In this document: positions 15,901 through 24,329 of the stretch, piece by piece
Layout: each line of letters starts with the position of its first letter
How positions within the stretch are numbered: the stretch's first letter is position 1
From: CAZXIC01 sp964640195
Lineage (GTDB): Archaea > Iainarchaeota > Iainarchaeia > Iainarchaeales > GCA-2688035
DNA: 45,024 nt
Assembly (NCBI GenBank): GCA_964640195.1
Contig: CAZXIC010000006.1
Location: 1-45,024, forward strand
Direction of reading: 5' to 3'
Notes under the pieces: model-generated
The model's input: only the letters and a program-made list of their open reading frames with translations
The model's database searches: none
Told to the model about the DNA's origin: nothing
Position numbers and translations under genes: made by a program

Positions 15901-16893
15901 ATCAACCGCATTTGTCTCGTCAACTGAAACAGGCACAGAATCCAGCGTTGCCAAGGCGTAATCGCCGGTGCTGTCTTCAACGCTTAAGCTGTAATTTCCG
16001 ACAGTTACGCTGGGAAAAATCGCTTCGCCGTAATTCAGCGTGTATCGCTCTTCAACAACCGCGCCGTCCAAATCCAGCAGCTGTACGGCAAAATTCGTTT
16101 CCTCCACAAGCTTCCCGGCAGAATCCTTTACCCTTACCCTCAAAGCGCCCTTTGCGGCATCCAAGGACTCCAGCAGCACTATCTCTGTCCCATTTTGTAT
16201 GATATAGCTTCGCTGCTTGAACTCGCTTGGCGTGATAATCGTTGCCTGGAAGACAATGCAGTCCCTTGGTTCACGAACAGTAATGGCACCGTCAGCATCA
16301 AGGTCTGTTACCTCCAAAGGGTCTGGTGTTGTCAGCGGATTCTGGCAGCTTAGCCTTACCTTAATCTCTTTGCCGGTTATCCTCTCCCCTGCGGCGTTTT
16401 GGAATAAGATAGTGCGCTCAACATAGGGGGGCTCTTTTTTCATTAGAACAATTTTTTCGCTGACGCTTGGTTCAGCACCAACCTCAATGCTCTTCACACC
16501 TGCCTCGTATTCGACACCTTCAACTGTTGTTTCATCAATCCTTATGCCAACGCTTGAATCAAATGGGGCGTTGAACTTAATCTGCCCGTCTGCATTCGTT
16601 TGCTTGCTGTTTACAATGCCAGCAATAGTGTAATTAACCGTTACCCCCTGCAAAAGGTCCCCTGTTTCATCCTCAACAGTTACTGTGACCGCAGCCTGCT
16701 GCCCAGATGGAAGCAAGGGCGCTGCTAAAAAAAAAGCAACCAGGGCGGCAATTACCGCCAGAAAGAGAATAAAAGATGGAACAACCCTGTCAACTGGTTC
16801 AACGATTTTGTAGATTGGGATTGATGCGTTGATTTTGTCAAGCGCTTTATACCATTTATCCTCTAAGCCGTTATACAGGTCACGCAAGCCCAT
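9940..16893 (-). CDS. Giant N-terminally anchored modular surface protein (paralog D)
   Basis: A 2317-aa protein; I start at the ATG at 16893 (MGLRDLYNGLEDKWY), aligning with its paralogs, not the in-frame TTG at 16905. Residues 1-37 are a cytoplasmic motif (LEDKWYKALDKIN), 38-60 a transmembrane helix, the rest extracellular. Residues 65-600 hold several carboxypeptidase-regulatory/PEGA-like beta domains. Near residue 681 is the shared KGTSFTPPLGY block, then YRAW and a C-x-x-D-F-C pair near 788. A paired-cysteine domain (CISITQKEW to NNC) is near 1155-1180. A very hydrophobic Gly/Ala/Ile-rich segment lies at 1458-1516. A shared C-terminal domain follows: CDATQFSIEL near 1695, YYLPFNGNVG near 2015-2035, VCVINTG to FWWNPK near 2266-2288. 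No catalytic motif is seen. Likely a surface adhesin or contact protein; substrate unknown. Confidence 0.93.
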   Translation of the reverse strand: MGLRDLYNGLEDKWYKALDKINASIPIYKIVEPVDRVVPSFILFLAVIAALVAFFLAAPLLPSGQQAAVTVTVEDETGDLLQGVTVNYTIAGIVNSKQTNADGQIKFNAPFDSSVGIRIDETTVEGVEYEAGVKSIEVGAEPSVSEKIVLMKKEPPYVERTILFQNAAGERITGKEIKVRLSCQNPLTTPDPLEVTDLDADGAITVREPRDCIVFQATIITPSEFKQRSYIIQNGTEIVLLESLDAAKGALRVRVKDSAGKLVEETNFAVQLLDLDGAVVEERYTLNYGEAIFPSVTVGNYSLSVEDSTGDYALATLDSVPVSVDETNAVDVIVSKTVKATINVSVVDKDSGQGIANAGVRLVDASNRILSEKSTGDDAEEVTFYLTEGGNYTLFAMHDEYLYEEVTLQDVLDADITIELERLTAVNSGRIEVKVVDEDDIAVKNAKVKLRFLDSGMLAPYSPKFTDVNGVAAFSGVKAGSYYAYVEKFPAYGDNKEQGREIDIREVSYFTVQLFIGNSMIEVRAVDEDMLPVHEAEAEFFSEAGESLGKIPLPEGIGQYELKADKRVYVVVSHADYQAVQTMPKQLWPDQLIGFEATLEPRLILGNPAIRFEGIFDSAGNMVQQLNAGNKYIVKFRLSIPEAADFRRGGFHFRVGDERFLENDPLVIKDIIAGDIGAPLKGTSFTPPLGYEEDSRNITMGDAKWVNISWRDLEPRNYFFGFEARVKSQITPYTGLTMHYRAWAVDSDGYYVRAPEDETLGSAETVAVKEALYAKTYDLQFLEGSPADCQEDFCYSGESILDEDRGLYIYEPYRMRSGVPYKFTFAILNNSERRYENSELYITAVGLTITGYKIQNASAQEIAAQGISVKKIEAIDLGEFTKGKSSSAEVRFTATKLGNASIEVKVVADGRVVFLRTVGTHVTSDKEMQLDVSPQLLPAYLQQDITVSAKDATAGWGAEISDALVRVTVSNPDKTEFVYTDMTNGFGVAEFSLPALSPNTRVSVEAEKPGYYAEPVIMFVDGNVLRFSPNSVKANLDTRGAKEQLFVVDVENLIAKDVKIEAIGLSGRFKGLLDTQTMLNFTKQHIGTTIAAMDSESLQLFKAVLGPNAEEMLLKSERLEGEYLITALQPETGVSWDFVIPLEADVRLGGLPENAPCISITQKEWIAATQGNRASVEFEVQNNCMSGNRFIELENLQAKLGWLGDAIGTVELTVTEAETGASNTAVLRSLVWSKLFDRVKAEGTYYAVLTFTPKHGHIGERAEFEVIIDGEVVTDSGPAFVGASPSSIKAEIDVINLDQCIQYPGAENVVEMSESQDSATFQIDTSQCGQTSVEIYLCYQDSGCKGGALEGGIGVIPEHFTLTSEQSTREVRVERQSVPGMYGVTVFARVPGSSYREVHVVDVLVKPTADNAFSLDKYAFTILGAGSKDSAVLTNTEVEEQVNVRASVCAWKEAEEKGSFSMTGALIGGLATQAILLPMEIATGPVIMGEIAFCPVCIPIIAIGAIVGGLLGGLFGEDPCEEYITRPLPDWVMNLEKDAGSIAPDNPLIGAAWSMKNMKMLGKNEKQEVGIVFENLGIEDTKPTYSTVKVSATKHIHANPTNYGKSSNFGPYNVKDAKRITYTQLFHLKFETKVAEQEIPPVSYDTYECTQGTLIGRTGPGALPRIKLNWRWDDIAGIPANACDYDNQGYIYCDATQFSIELSKRLYTFGEFLGVNKDNLVCPTNPLTKTVLEFNKQYGTREVKNGHIGLRQVGGTISSADLEVSFEVMNDTVSTQTAGITVELTPPEGVSIPAEKRKCFRELDISAQQSKKGKCEFKDLSVSDNYYGMSIDINSSTTLFVDTNGFYGSFKILEPVDLGCWLAKSTTLLDGKPAIEYFLDEAEDIAWTPGIIDREALRKLLHFKAYLMKDSYSEDFQKDFADFYITKGFYNAPAWFADDPGGKFADYFADRFYLNFTRRYVDSDQLPNAGLYDIVLDIDFISGDWELFDVYGEPNAKIDVEFYLTKAAYPNSIFYYLPFNGNVGAESADGRQGYGVNYENFDDPVLVLGTGDLVETGEIYGSTPAMRLNTEVVEDFKQINATAANRGFLLSIEESSEVNQRDLAFYPNYATPAVLKMSHTKTDKPFAAFYELRESGSPLETGSNLTFWEGMGQCLDYTGVPVVEAFDFKPDREAIKEDNLPNWQFTYAADWPKADYAGDVYLKTVFYTPISRVYTLKSIQPEELRFIAPNSIESQSVELNGIMGMPHNSVFAQASVNSIQDVFDLTEAGHVCVINTGTRTAFWWNPKTLYETRGDRTSIKDLEMSLVAGQNCIGFGS

Positions 16894-16945
16894 GCAGAAA
16901 ACCAATCCAATTCATTGCCTAATTTCCTAAAAACATTTTTTCCCG

Positions 16946-19900
16946 TTAACTTGCCCTAATGCAATTCTCTTTTGCTTCCGCTCTCTGCTGCGCCAGCTCT
17001 TGCAAAATTGCCTTGGGGTTCCAGAAGAACTGGCTGCTTATCCTGCTGCCTTGGCCAATCACACAAACCTTGCTTTCTCTCACAAGGTCAAGGATGTCTT
17101 CCAGCGAGTCAATGCTGCTTGTGCCATAGCTGTTGTATTCCATGCCTGGCACGCCGTTCAGCGCAATCTGGCTGCCCCGGTTGTCAACCCCGATGAGGGT
17201 CATCTCATCGCTGTAAGCGGTTTTCGCAATCAAGCTGCTGCTGTTCTGCGGCGTGAAGACAACGCTTTCAAGGTAAACAGTGCCTTGCCTTAGGGGGTTG
17301 CACCATTCAATGCCGTAATCTGTTATCTCTGTTCCGATAGCGCAACGCAAGCTGCCTGTGATTCCGCCGTGGCTGTCCCATGTGTCCTGCCATGCCTCTG
17401 TAACCGGATTGTCAAGGAAGTCCCTGCATGTTACGCCGATTCCGCTCCAGGGAATCATCTTGGTGAAAGCAGTCTGCGGGCTTTGGTCGATTTCAATTGC
17501 GTAAAAGCTGTAAGCATGCTCGCCTTTTTCGTAATCAACCTGCATTATTACCGGCGTTGCATAGCTTGGGCTCAAGACAATATTGGTTGCCTCTGAGCCT
17601 GCCTGCACGTCAAGCAGTATGCCCCTCTTGTCCTGATTCAGCCTTCTGAACTCATCGTTGAACCCAGCATCAATCCAGCCGTTGAAAATAGGCGTGCTGT
17701 TTGCAATGTCTGAGCCGATAACCACCTGTTCCTGGCTGTTGTTGACCTTGATTGTTTTTTCTGTTGTCTGCCTGAAGTTCACGCCATAGCCCTGCCTGCC
17801 GTTCGCTGAATCAACTCCAACCAGCCCGTCAAACGGCAGGTAATAGAAGGGGCTGTCCGGCTCTGGCGCAGACAATTCAACCATTTCAATTGCAATTGTT
17901 GCGTCCGCTTCACCCAATGAAAAGAAGTCCCAGTTCTGGTTGCCGAATTCAACGTTTATGGTTACGGCGTACTTTCCAGCCTCTGCAGGAGCGTGCGGCG
18001 CCATGCTGTAATCAAACTTGAACCTTTCGCTGTCTGCAAAGAAGCGCTGTAATCCCTCCTCTCCTATGTAATAGGAAGGGCAGTCAAAGAAGCTCTTGGT
18101 CTTGCAGAACAGGTCAAAGTCCTGCCTGAAATCGTTTGTGTAAGCGTCTTTTACAAGGTAAGCATTGAATTTGATTGTTTTCAGGATTTCTTCCCTTTCC
18201 TGGGCGCTCCAAGCAGCGTTGCCTGCTGCCTCTGTCGCCTCAATGAACAACGGCAGCCTCGCAGTGTTGAACGGCTCGCATTCAGCGATTCCAACAGCGC
18301 CAACATACAGTTGCACTTCAATGGAATCATTGTCAGCATCACTGTTCTCGCAGCCCGGGCAGAGGGTTGGCGTAATAAGCGCCTCAATGTCGTACACTGC
18401 TTCCCCCAGCTCTTGGAATTCGCATTCTGCAACGCTCTTGCTTAGCAGGCTGAGTTCCCTGCTACAGCTGTTTTCAAGCACGCCTGTCGCTGCATTGCGC
18501 AGGTCAACCCTCAACTCAATGTCCATTGCCTTTGCGTTGTTGCTTTCAACTGTTATAAGCACGTTTGCATCGCTCGTAGCCGATTTGTTTGCCTGAATCT
18601 TTGTAATCGCAACATCCGGGGCTGTGCCGAGCAGCGGCTGGTTTTTAACCGCAACAGCAGTAGCAGCAGAGGGGCAGTCAAACGGCTTGTATGTTTCAAT
18701 GAACTGCTGCAGTTTGTACAGTTTCTTCAGCACGGCAATGCTGAACTGCGTCGCGTCGCAGTAAATGTAGCCCTCGTTCCCCTCATCACAGGCATTTTCT
18801 GCGATTGCCAGCCAGTCCCATTTGAACGAAACCCTGGGCACGGCGCTTGGCCCGGTTGTTCCAACAACATTTCCAAGCTTGCAGTTTGGAATCGGCTTTG
18901 CCTCTGGCTCAATGGCAAGCGGCTCAAACGAGTTGAACTGCAGCCTAAACCTCTCTTTATGCTCTTTTCTTTCCTTTTGCTGCAGCTTTTCCGGCCTTTC
19001 TTCCTCATCCATCTCATAAGCTGTTTCCCAAACGATTCTCTCGCCAGCAACCCTCAGAATCCTGAACAGCGGCGTTGCTGGGTCAGGCTGCACTACACCG
19101 GCGGTATTCAAAAACCCAAGCTTTATTGTTTCCATGCTCAGCCTTGGGTTGTCCTCCCTTGGTCTTGTGCTGGTTTCCCCCAGGTCCTTTACAACGATGT
19201 CCTTAGAGGGGGTTTCAACCAAGGCGTTGTCCTCAAGTGTTGCTCCCGGCAACAGCAAATTGATGCCCTTTACCTGCAAGTCTCTCCCAATTGTGCTGAA
19301 GGATAAGGTGCCATCCTCCATCTCGCTGTAAGCCCAAAGGGTTCCGCCGATGAAGCCCATCAAGCCCCAGCTGAGGAAGCTGGGCTCGCCGAAAATTGTC
19401 TTGCCCATTCCAAACACAATGCCCATAAGTCCGAGGCCCATGCCGCCTCCGCCAAGCAGCTGGTAGCCTGTCGGGGTTGATGAAGGGGTTTCAATTGTAG
19501 GGGGTATTGGCATGGTCTTATAGACTTTTGGCGCCCCTCCCTCTGTTCCCCCTGTTGTTGTCTTCGGTGCCTCGCCTGCCTTTTCTGCCGCTGGTGTCTC
19601 TGCCTTTGGTTTTTCGCCGGTTTGCATCTGCCCAGCCGTTTGCCCGAGTATCCTTTCATGCGCTGCTTTCGCAGCCGGTTGGTCGTGATAGAAAGCGCCA
19701 TCTTTGTTTACATACCCCCCTTTTTTGGCGTCATAGCGCAGGGTTTGTTTATCGGGCATCGTGAAGTAGCTTTCTTCCTTGCTTTCTTTCCCTGCCGCAA
19801 GCCCGCCGAACATGGCTGTGCCCAGAGTCCCGCCTTCGCTCAGCTTTGCGACCAGCCCGAGCGCGCCTGTTGCTAGCCCGACCAGCGCGCCTGTCTTCAT

Positions 19901-22900
19901 TGCGTCGCCCCAGTCGTGCTCGTCCCATTCAACTGTTATTGTAAGCGGCTGGTCATAGCAGTTGTTGTACAGCTCTGCGGTGTCATAGCCGTCGTATGGG
20001 TTAAGCGGATTGTCGAATACGTCGAACTCGTAGCGCGACAATTGCAGGCAGCCCTCGCTCAGAATCCTTGTCCTGATTGTTTTAATCAGCTTGAACTGTA
20101 ACTCATCGCTGCCCTTTGCGTAAACGTTTATCGAGTACTGCCCTGGCAGGTTTTTCTCAGCCAGCACCTCAACCTCCCTGCTGTCCTTTTCAGACAAAAC
20201 AAAGCTGCCTGTGCTGACCGTAAGGTCTGATTCAATCCTTATCTCGTTCCTGTAGCCGCAGTCAATTGTCTGGACCTCAAAGCTGTCTGAGTTCTCTGGT
20301 TTTATCACCAGGACGTCTTTGCTGAAGGCAATGCAGTCAGCCAGGTTAACCACAACCAGTTCCGAGCTGAGGCTGTCTGTCAAAACCTGCGTTGCAGTGT
20401 CAGTTGGATTTTCTGCCTGGAAAATTAGCTCGGCAACACCCTTGCCGTTCACTCCCGCATTCGGGGAAAATTCAAGTACGACGCTCACGCTTTGCTCTGG
20501 CTCAAGCGTTCCAAGGAATTTCTTTGCGTAGCCGGAAGCCAGTTCAATCGCGCTGCTCTCAGTTCTAAGCCCGAACCTTCCAATGTGGTTTGTCTGCCAC
20601 TTTGCCTGGGCAGCAATGTTCAGCACGCTTATTGGCGCGCCGCCGATGCTGCAGTTGTTCTGAACCTCAAACTCTATTTCAATCGGCTGCCCTTCTGTGC
20701 TGCCTTTCCACTCTTTTCTTGTGATAGCGAAGCATGTTGGGTCATCAACCTCACCGCCCAAACCAATGCTTATTTTAACTGGCACGCTCTGTGTCCACTC
20801 GCTTCCGTATGCCCCAACTGTTATGTCAAGCTGGGCGTCCAGTTGCCTGCTCTGCTCTAGCCTCTTTCCCTTCTCGCTCAAAAAGACCTTCAGCGTCATT
20901 TCCTTTAATTCCAGCGGCTTGGCTGTTTCGCCAATGTAATTGTACAGCCAGTTGTTTACTTTTTCCTCGTCAACCAAACCATACAACCTCCCGTTAAGCG
21001 CCATGCCCTTTACCGTCAGCTCAAACGCTGTCTTGTTCTCTATGCTGAAGCCCTTCTCGGCATCAAAAGCTGTTTTTGCGTTCAGCGAAACGCCAATTGT
21101 TGCTGGCTTTACCTCTATCACGCCTTCATCAGCCTTTATCTCTTTTTCAAATGCCTCATAGCCGGGCTTTCCCACAATCAGCAGCAGTTGTTCAGCCGGC
21201 TGCAGGGCAGGAAGGGTCAAAACCGCAACCCCCAAAGCAGAGGTGCGTTTTTCAGCAATTACTGCGCCAAATCTGTCCTTGACCTTTACAAGCGCGTCCG
21301 CAATTTCAAGGTTTGTCCTCTTGTTGCGGGCAGTAACAGTTATCTCGTTTTCAACGCCGCTTGGCAGCAACTCTGGCGCAATTACAACACTCAGCTGGTT
21401 TTCTGCCCCAATGTTTACTGAAATTGTTTTATCAAAGTGAATCCTTTGGGCACTCCTCAGCTGTATCTTGAGCAGTGCACTGCCTGTTCTCTGCGGCGTA
21501 AAGCCCAAGCTGCCGCTTACAGTGTTGTTTGGCAGCACATTGCCAACAGAAACCCAGCCTGTCTCGTTTCCTGTTGCCGTTCCTTCCGTAAGCTGGTTTT
21601 GGGCACCGTAAACCTTGTATTCCTGCAACAGCAGCATTTCGTCTTCGTTTGCAATCCTCAAATCAGCATCAATGTAGCTGTCTGTTTCATATTCGCTGTT
21701 GTTAAGGATTGTGAAATTCAGCTTGTATGCTTTGAAGATTTTTCCGCTGTAGGAGTCTGATGCGCTCTGGGCTATTCCCTCCGCAATATCCAGAACGGAG
21801 GCACTGAAGCAGAATTGCTCATCACACTGGGTTTCAGTCCCAACCTGGAATATTTCCCGCTTTGCGTTGGCGTAAAGCGCCTCTTTTCCGGCAACAGCTT
21901 CAGCCTCGCCCAGCTCAGTGTCAAGCGGGTCTCTTTTATACAAGCCGTCCTCAACGCCCCATGCCCTGTAAAACAAAGGCAGTTCGTCTGTGACTGTTGC
22001 GGTTTCCTTTATCCTGACGGTTGCCTGCACAGCGATAACCCCGCTGTTGAACAGCCGCCACTCAACATTTGCCCACTTTGCTTCGTCGCTGCTCGGGTGC
22101 TCGCTGTCAATGTCATAGCCATTGTCTGGGTTGTAAGAGGTTGCCTTCAAAACAGCTGCCCGGCCAGGCGCGTTTATTTCCTTTAATACGATTTTGTCAA
22201 GCTCCAGGGTTGAATTGCTTCCTGTCCTGACATGCACGCCTATCCGGCTGTAGTTCTTGTTTGCAGGGATTTTCAAGTGGAACAACGCATCGTATTTCTC
22301 CCCCGGGGCGAGAACGCTTACATTCTTCCCGTTCTTGCCCACGCCCTTGAACTCTATTTTTATCTCACCTTGAATTATCTCTTTTTCAAGGACAGCAGTG
22401 AACAGCTGCGTGCTGTTCGGCAAAACAGGCTTGACAACCGAGGTGAAAGTAGCGTATCCCTCCTTGCTTGCAACGATGTAAACCTTTTTGTCAGCCCTTG
22501 TAACCAGCTCAACAATGCCGTTGATATCCTCAACCGGTTTTGCCCCTTTGCCAACCGCCTCATCTGTCATTGTATCAATAAATGCAACCTGTGCAAACTG
22601 TAACGGCTCTCCCTCTGTATCAACAACCTTTACCCTGACCGTGCCGTCTGCAACATTCAAAACAACAGTCAGTATGGTTTTCTCCGCTGCCCTCTGGACA
22701 AAGTGCTCTACGTCACTCCAGCCGCTGCTTGCGCCCTTGAATGCAAACGCCCTGTAATCCCCGCTTGCTACCCTTGAAAACAGTGCAATGCCGTTAATGT
22801 CACTTACCTCTGTTCTAAAGCCTGTGCTGAATCCAGCCTCTGTGTAAAGACCGACTGTCGCGCCCCTTACAAGCCTTCCATCCTGGTCCAAGACCTTCAC

Positions 22901-24175
22901 CTTAAGCTCTCCGCCGCAGTCGTCGCTGAAAGGCTTCAACTCTATTTCCCTCGTTGCCGCACCGATAGTTGCGTCATGCACCACCTTCAGACAGTATGCT
23001 TCGTGGTCAACAACGACAGTGTATGCAGTATCCTGGGCAACCCCAAATTCCACGTAAGCGTCTCCTTCAGCACTAGTTTCCTTTGAGTCAATTTCCTGCG
23101 TACCCAAGCGCAGCAGAACAGCTGCGCCATCAACAGCTTCGCCAGTTTCCTCGTCCAGCACCTTCAGCCTGATGTAGCCGACAACATTCCTTTCCAGGTG
23201 CAGTTGAACTGTTTTCTGCTCCAAAGAGGCTACGCTGAAAACAGCAGATTCAACTGCGGTGTAGCTGCCAGAGCCGCTGCTTTTCACGAAGTAGCTGCCA
23301 GGCTGCCTTACAAAAGTTGCCCTGCCGTTTTCACTTGCAGCGCTTTCAATCGGGCCAATGCCGCCATCAGTGCCGTTGTCTTGGTAGAGGTAAACAGTTA
23401 CCTCCTCACTTACAGGCAGGCCGTTGAAAAACAGTTCAACTGTTATCGTTGCGCTGTCCGCAGCCATTGCCTGCAGGTAAATCGTTTGCTGGCTCTGCGT
23501 CAGCTCAACTGAGTCAACATCCTCAAAGCCGCTGCTTTGCACGCTTGCAATCAAGCCGTTGCAGTTTTCCGGCTCTGTAACTGTCGCAACCCCGCTGTAA
23601 AGAGACATATCTTGTGGTGCCTGCACGCTGCTGTTTCTGCACTGGAATGACAACGTGATCTCTTCCCTTACCGGTTGCCCAAGGCCGTCTTTCAGATAGA
23701 CAGTGTATGTTTTTTCCTCAATCGCAGGAAGCGCAATCTCGTAAGGCAATGCGCTTCTGCTTACTGTCAGGGTTTCGCTGTAGCTTTGGAAGCCGCTCTT
23801 TGAAACCTTTATTTCAACCTCTGCATTGAGTGGCAAAATCACCTGTGTTGTTTCCCCAAACTCATTTGTTTGCTGGGAAAACACCTCTGCGCTGTCCAGC
23901 AAAACCTGCACATCGGCGCCTTCCACTGTAATGCCAGAGGTATCAACAACCCTGAAAGAAAAGGCAGCTGCAGGCGCAATCATGCCAGGCAAAGAAAATG
24001 CAAGGAAAAGCAGCAACACGATAACAATGAACGCAAACAGGGCAAAAGATGGGACAACCTTATCGATTCTGTCAACAGCGCCCATGACCGGAACCCTTGA
24101 ATTGATTCTGTCAAGGGCGGCATACCACTTATCCTCCAGCTTGAAATATGTAGCACGCAGTGAATCCAGCGCCAT
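16946..24175 (-). CDS. Giant N-terminally anchored modular surface protein (paralog C)
   Basis: A 2409-aa paralog of the neighbouring giants. Residues 12-35 carry the cytoplasmic motif (KLEDKWYAALDRINSRVP), 38-66 a transmembrane helix. Carboxypeptidase-regulatory-like domains follow to about 640, then the middle block (NPDNGYDID near 680, YRAWG near 735, C-x-x-x-F-C near 785) and the paired-cysteine domain (CFAITRKEW to NNC, 1145-1173). Between the Ig-like part and the C-terminal domain lie two hydrophobic Gly-rich segments (about 1423-1448 and 1572-1615) separated by a P/T/A/K-rich linker. The C-terminal domain has CDATQFSIAV near 1800, YYLPFDGLVG near 2110 and VCVIGQGS to FFWNPK near 2362-2388. 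The ATG at 24175 has a G-rich leader. Its stop lies 52 bases before the next giant gene, so the two may be cotranscribed. Confidence 0.93.
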   Translation of the reverse strand: MALDSLRATYFKLEDKWYAALDRINSRVPVMGAVDRIDKVVPSFALFAFIVIVLLLFLAFSLPGMIAPAAAFSFRVVDTSGITVEGADVQVLLDSAEVFSQQTNEFGETTQVILPLNAEVEIKVSKSGFQSYSETLTVSRSALPYEIALPAIEEKTYTVYLKDGLGQPVREEITLSFQCRNSSVQAPQDMSLYSGVATVTEPENCNGLIASVQSSGFEDVDSVELTQSQQTIYLQAMAADSATITVELFFNGLPVSEEVTVYLYQDNGTDGGIGPIESAASENGRATFVRQPGSYFVKSSGSGSYTAVESAVFSVASLEQKTVQLHLERNVVGYIRLKVLDEETGEAVDGAAVLLRLGTQEIDSKETSAEGDAYVEFGVAQDTAYTVVVDHEAYCLKVVHDATIGAATREIELKPFSDDCGGELKVKVLDQDGRLVRGATVGLYTEAGFSTGFRTEVSDINGIALFSRVASGDYRAFAFKGASSGWSDVEHFVQRAAEKTILTVVLNVADGTVRVKVVDTEGEPLQFAQVAFIDTMTDEAVGKGAKPVEDINGIVELVTRADKKVYIVASKEGYATFTSVVKPVLPNSTQLFTAVLEKEIIQGEIKIEFKGVGKNGKNVSVLAPGEKYDALFHLKIPANKNYSRIGVHVRTGSNSTLELDKIVLKEINAPGRAAVLKATSYNPDNGYDIDSEHPSSDEAKWANVEWRLFNSGVIAVQATVRIKETATVTDELPLFYRAWGVEDGLYKRDPLDTELGEAEAVAGKEALYANAKREIFQVGTETQCDEQFCFSASVLDIAEGIAQSASDSYSGKIFKAYKLNFTILNNSEYETDSYIDADLRIANEDEMLLLQEYKVYGAQNQLTEGTATGNETGWVSVGNVLPNNTVSGSLGFTPQRTGSALLKIQLRSAQRIHFDKTISVNIGAENQLSVVIAPELLPSGVENEITVTARNKRTNLEIADALVKVKDRFGAVIAEKRTSALGVAVLTLPALQPAEQLLLIVGKPGYEAFEKEIKADEGVIEVKPATIGVSLNAKTAFDAEKGFSIENKTAFELTVKGMALNGRLYGLVDEEKVNNWLYNYIGETAKPLELKEMTLKVFLSEKGKRLEQSRQLDAQLDITVGAYGSEWTQSVPVKISIGLGGEVDDPTCFAITRKEWKGSTEGQPIEIEFEVQNNCSIGGAPISVLNIAAQAKWQTNHIGRFGLRTESSAIELASGYAKKFLGTLEPEQSVSVVLEFSPNAGVNGKGVAELIFQAENPTDTATQVLTDSLSSELVVVNLADCIAFSKDVLVIKPENSDSFEVQTIDCGYRNEIRIESDLTVSTGSFVLSEKDSREVEVLAEKNLPGQYSINVYAKGSDELQFKLIKTIRTRILSEGCLQLSRYEFDVFDNPLNPYDGYDTAELYNNCYDQPLTITVEWDEHDWGDAMKTGALVGLATGALGLVAKLSEGGTLGTAMFGGLAAGKESKEESYFTMPDKQTLRYDAKKGGYVNKDGAFYHDQPAAKAAHERILGQTAGQMQTGEKPKAETPAAEKAGEAPKTTTGGTEGGAPKVYKTMPIPPTIETPSSTPTGYQLLGGGGMGLGLMGIVFGMGKTIFGEPSFLSWGLMGFIGGTLWAYSEMEDGTLSFSTIGRDLQVKGINLLLPGATLEDNALVETPSKDIVVKDLGETSTRPREDNPRLSMETIKLGFLNTAGVVQPDPATPLFRILRVAGERIVWETAYEMDEEERPEKLQQKERKEHKERFRLQFNSFEPLAIEPEAKPIPNCKLGNVVGTTGPSAVPRVSFKWDWLAIAENACDEGNEGYIYCDATQFSIAVLKKLYKLQQFIETYKPFDCPSAATAVAVKNQPLLGTAPDVAITKIQANKSATSDANVLITVESNNAKAMDIELRVDLRNAATGVLENSCSRELSLLSKSVAECEFQELGEAVYDIEALITPTLCPGCENSDADNDSIEVQLYVGAVGIAECEPFNTARLPLFIEATEAAGNAAWSAQEREEILKTIKFNAYLVKDAYTNDFRQDFDLFCKTKSFFDCPSYYIGEEGLQRFFADSERFKFDYSMAPHAPAEAGKYAVTINVEFGNQNWDFFSLGEADATIAIEMVELSAPEPDSPFYYLPFDGLVGVDSANGRQGYGVNFRQTTEKTIKVNNSQEQVVIGSDIANSTPIFNGWIDAGFNDEFRRLNQDKRGILLDVQAGSEATNIVLSPSYATPVIMQVDYEKGEHAYSFYAIEIDQSPQTAFTKMIPWSGIGVTCRDFLDNPVTEAWQDTWDSHGGITGSLRCAIGTEITDYGIEWCNPLRQGTVYLESVVFTPQNSSSLIAKTAYSDEMTLIGVDNRGSQIALNGVPGMEYNSYGTSSIDSLEDILDLVRESKVCVIGQGSRISSQFFWNPKAILQELAQQRAEAKENCIRAS
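18738..18772 (-). repeat. 35-base block identical to 11795-11829
   Basis: This stretch inside paralog C encodes the G-Y-I-Y-C-D-A-T-Q-F-S core and is identical base for base to 11795-11829 in paralog D. The surrounding DNA of the two genes is much more diverged. It may mark recent gene conversion or very strong constraint. Confidence 0.7.
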
Positions 24176-24209
24176 AGCCGCACCCTATAAACAATCTTAC
24201 CTCTTTCTA

Positions 24210-24240
24210 ATTAATAAATTATTTCTTTTGCTATATATAA
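24210..24240 (-). promoter_or_regulatory. A/T-rich promoter region of giant gene C
   Basis: Two TATA-like stretches on the minus strand lie upstream of the ATG at 24175: AATTTATTAATTAG (24209-24222), giving a leader of about 15 bases, and TTATATATAG (24231-24240), giving about 35. A short inverted repeat AGGTTT/AAACCT spans 24240-24261. The 154-base gap to the end of the upstream giant gene shows nothing else. Confidence 0.45.
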
Positions 24241-24329
24241 GGTTTTTCCATATATAAACCTGCCCTTGCTGCATGCACCGCTTGCAATGATTTAATTTAG
24301 GGATGTTAAGAAGAAGTTTAATTTATGCG

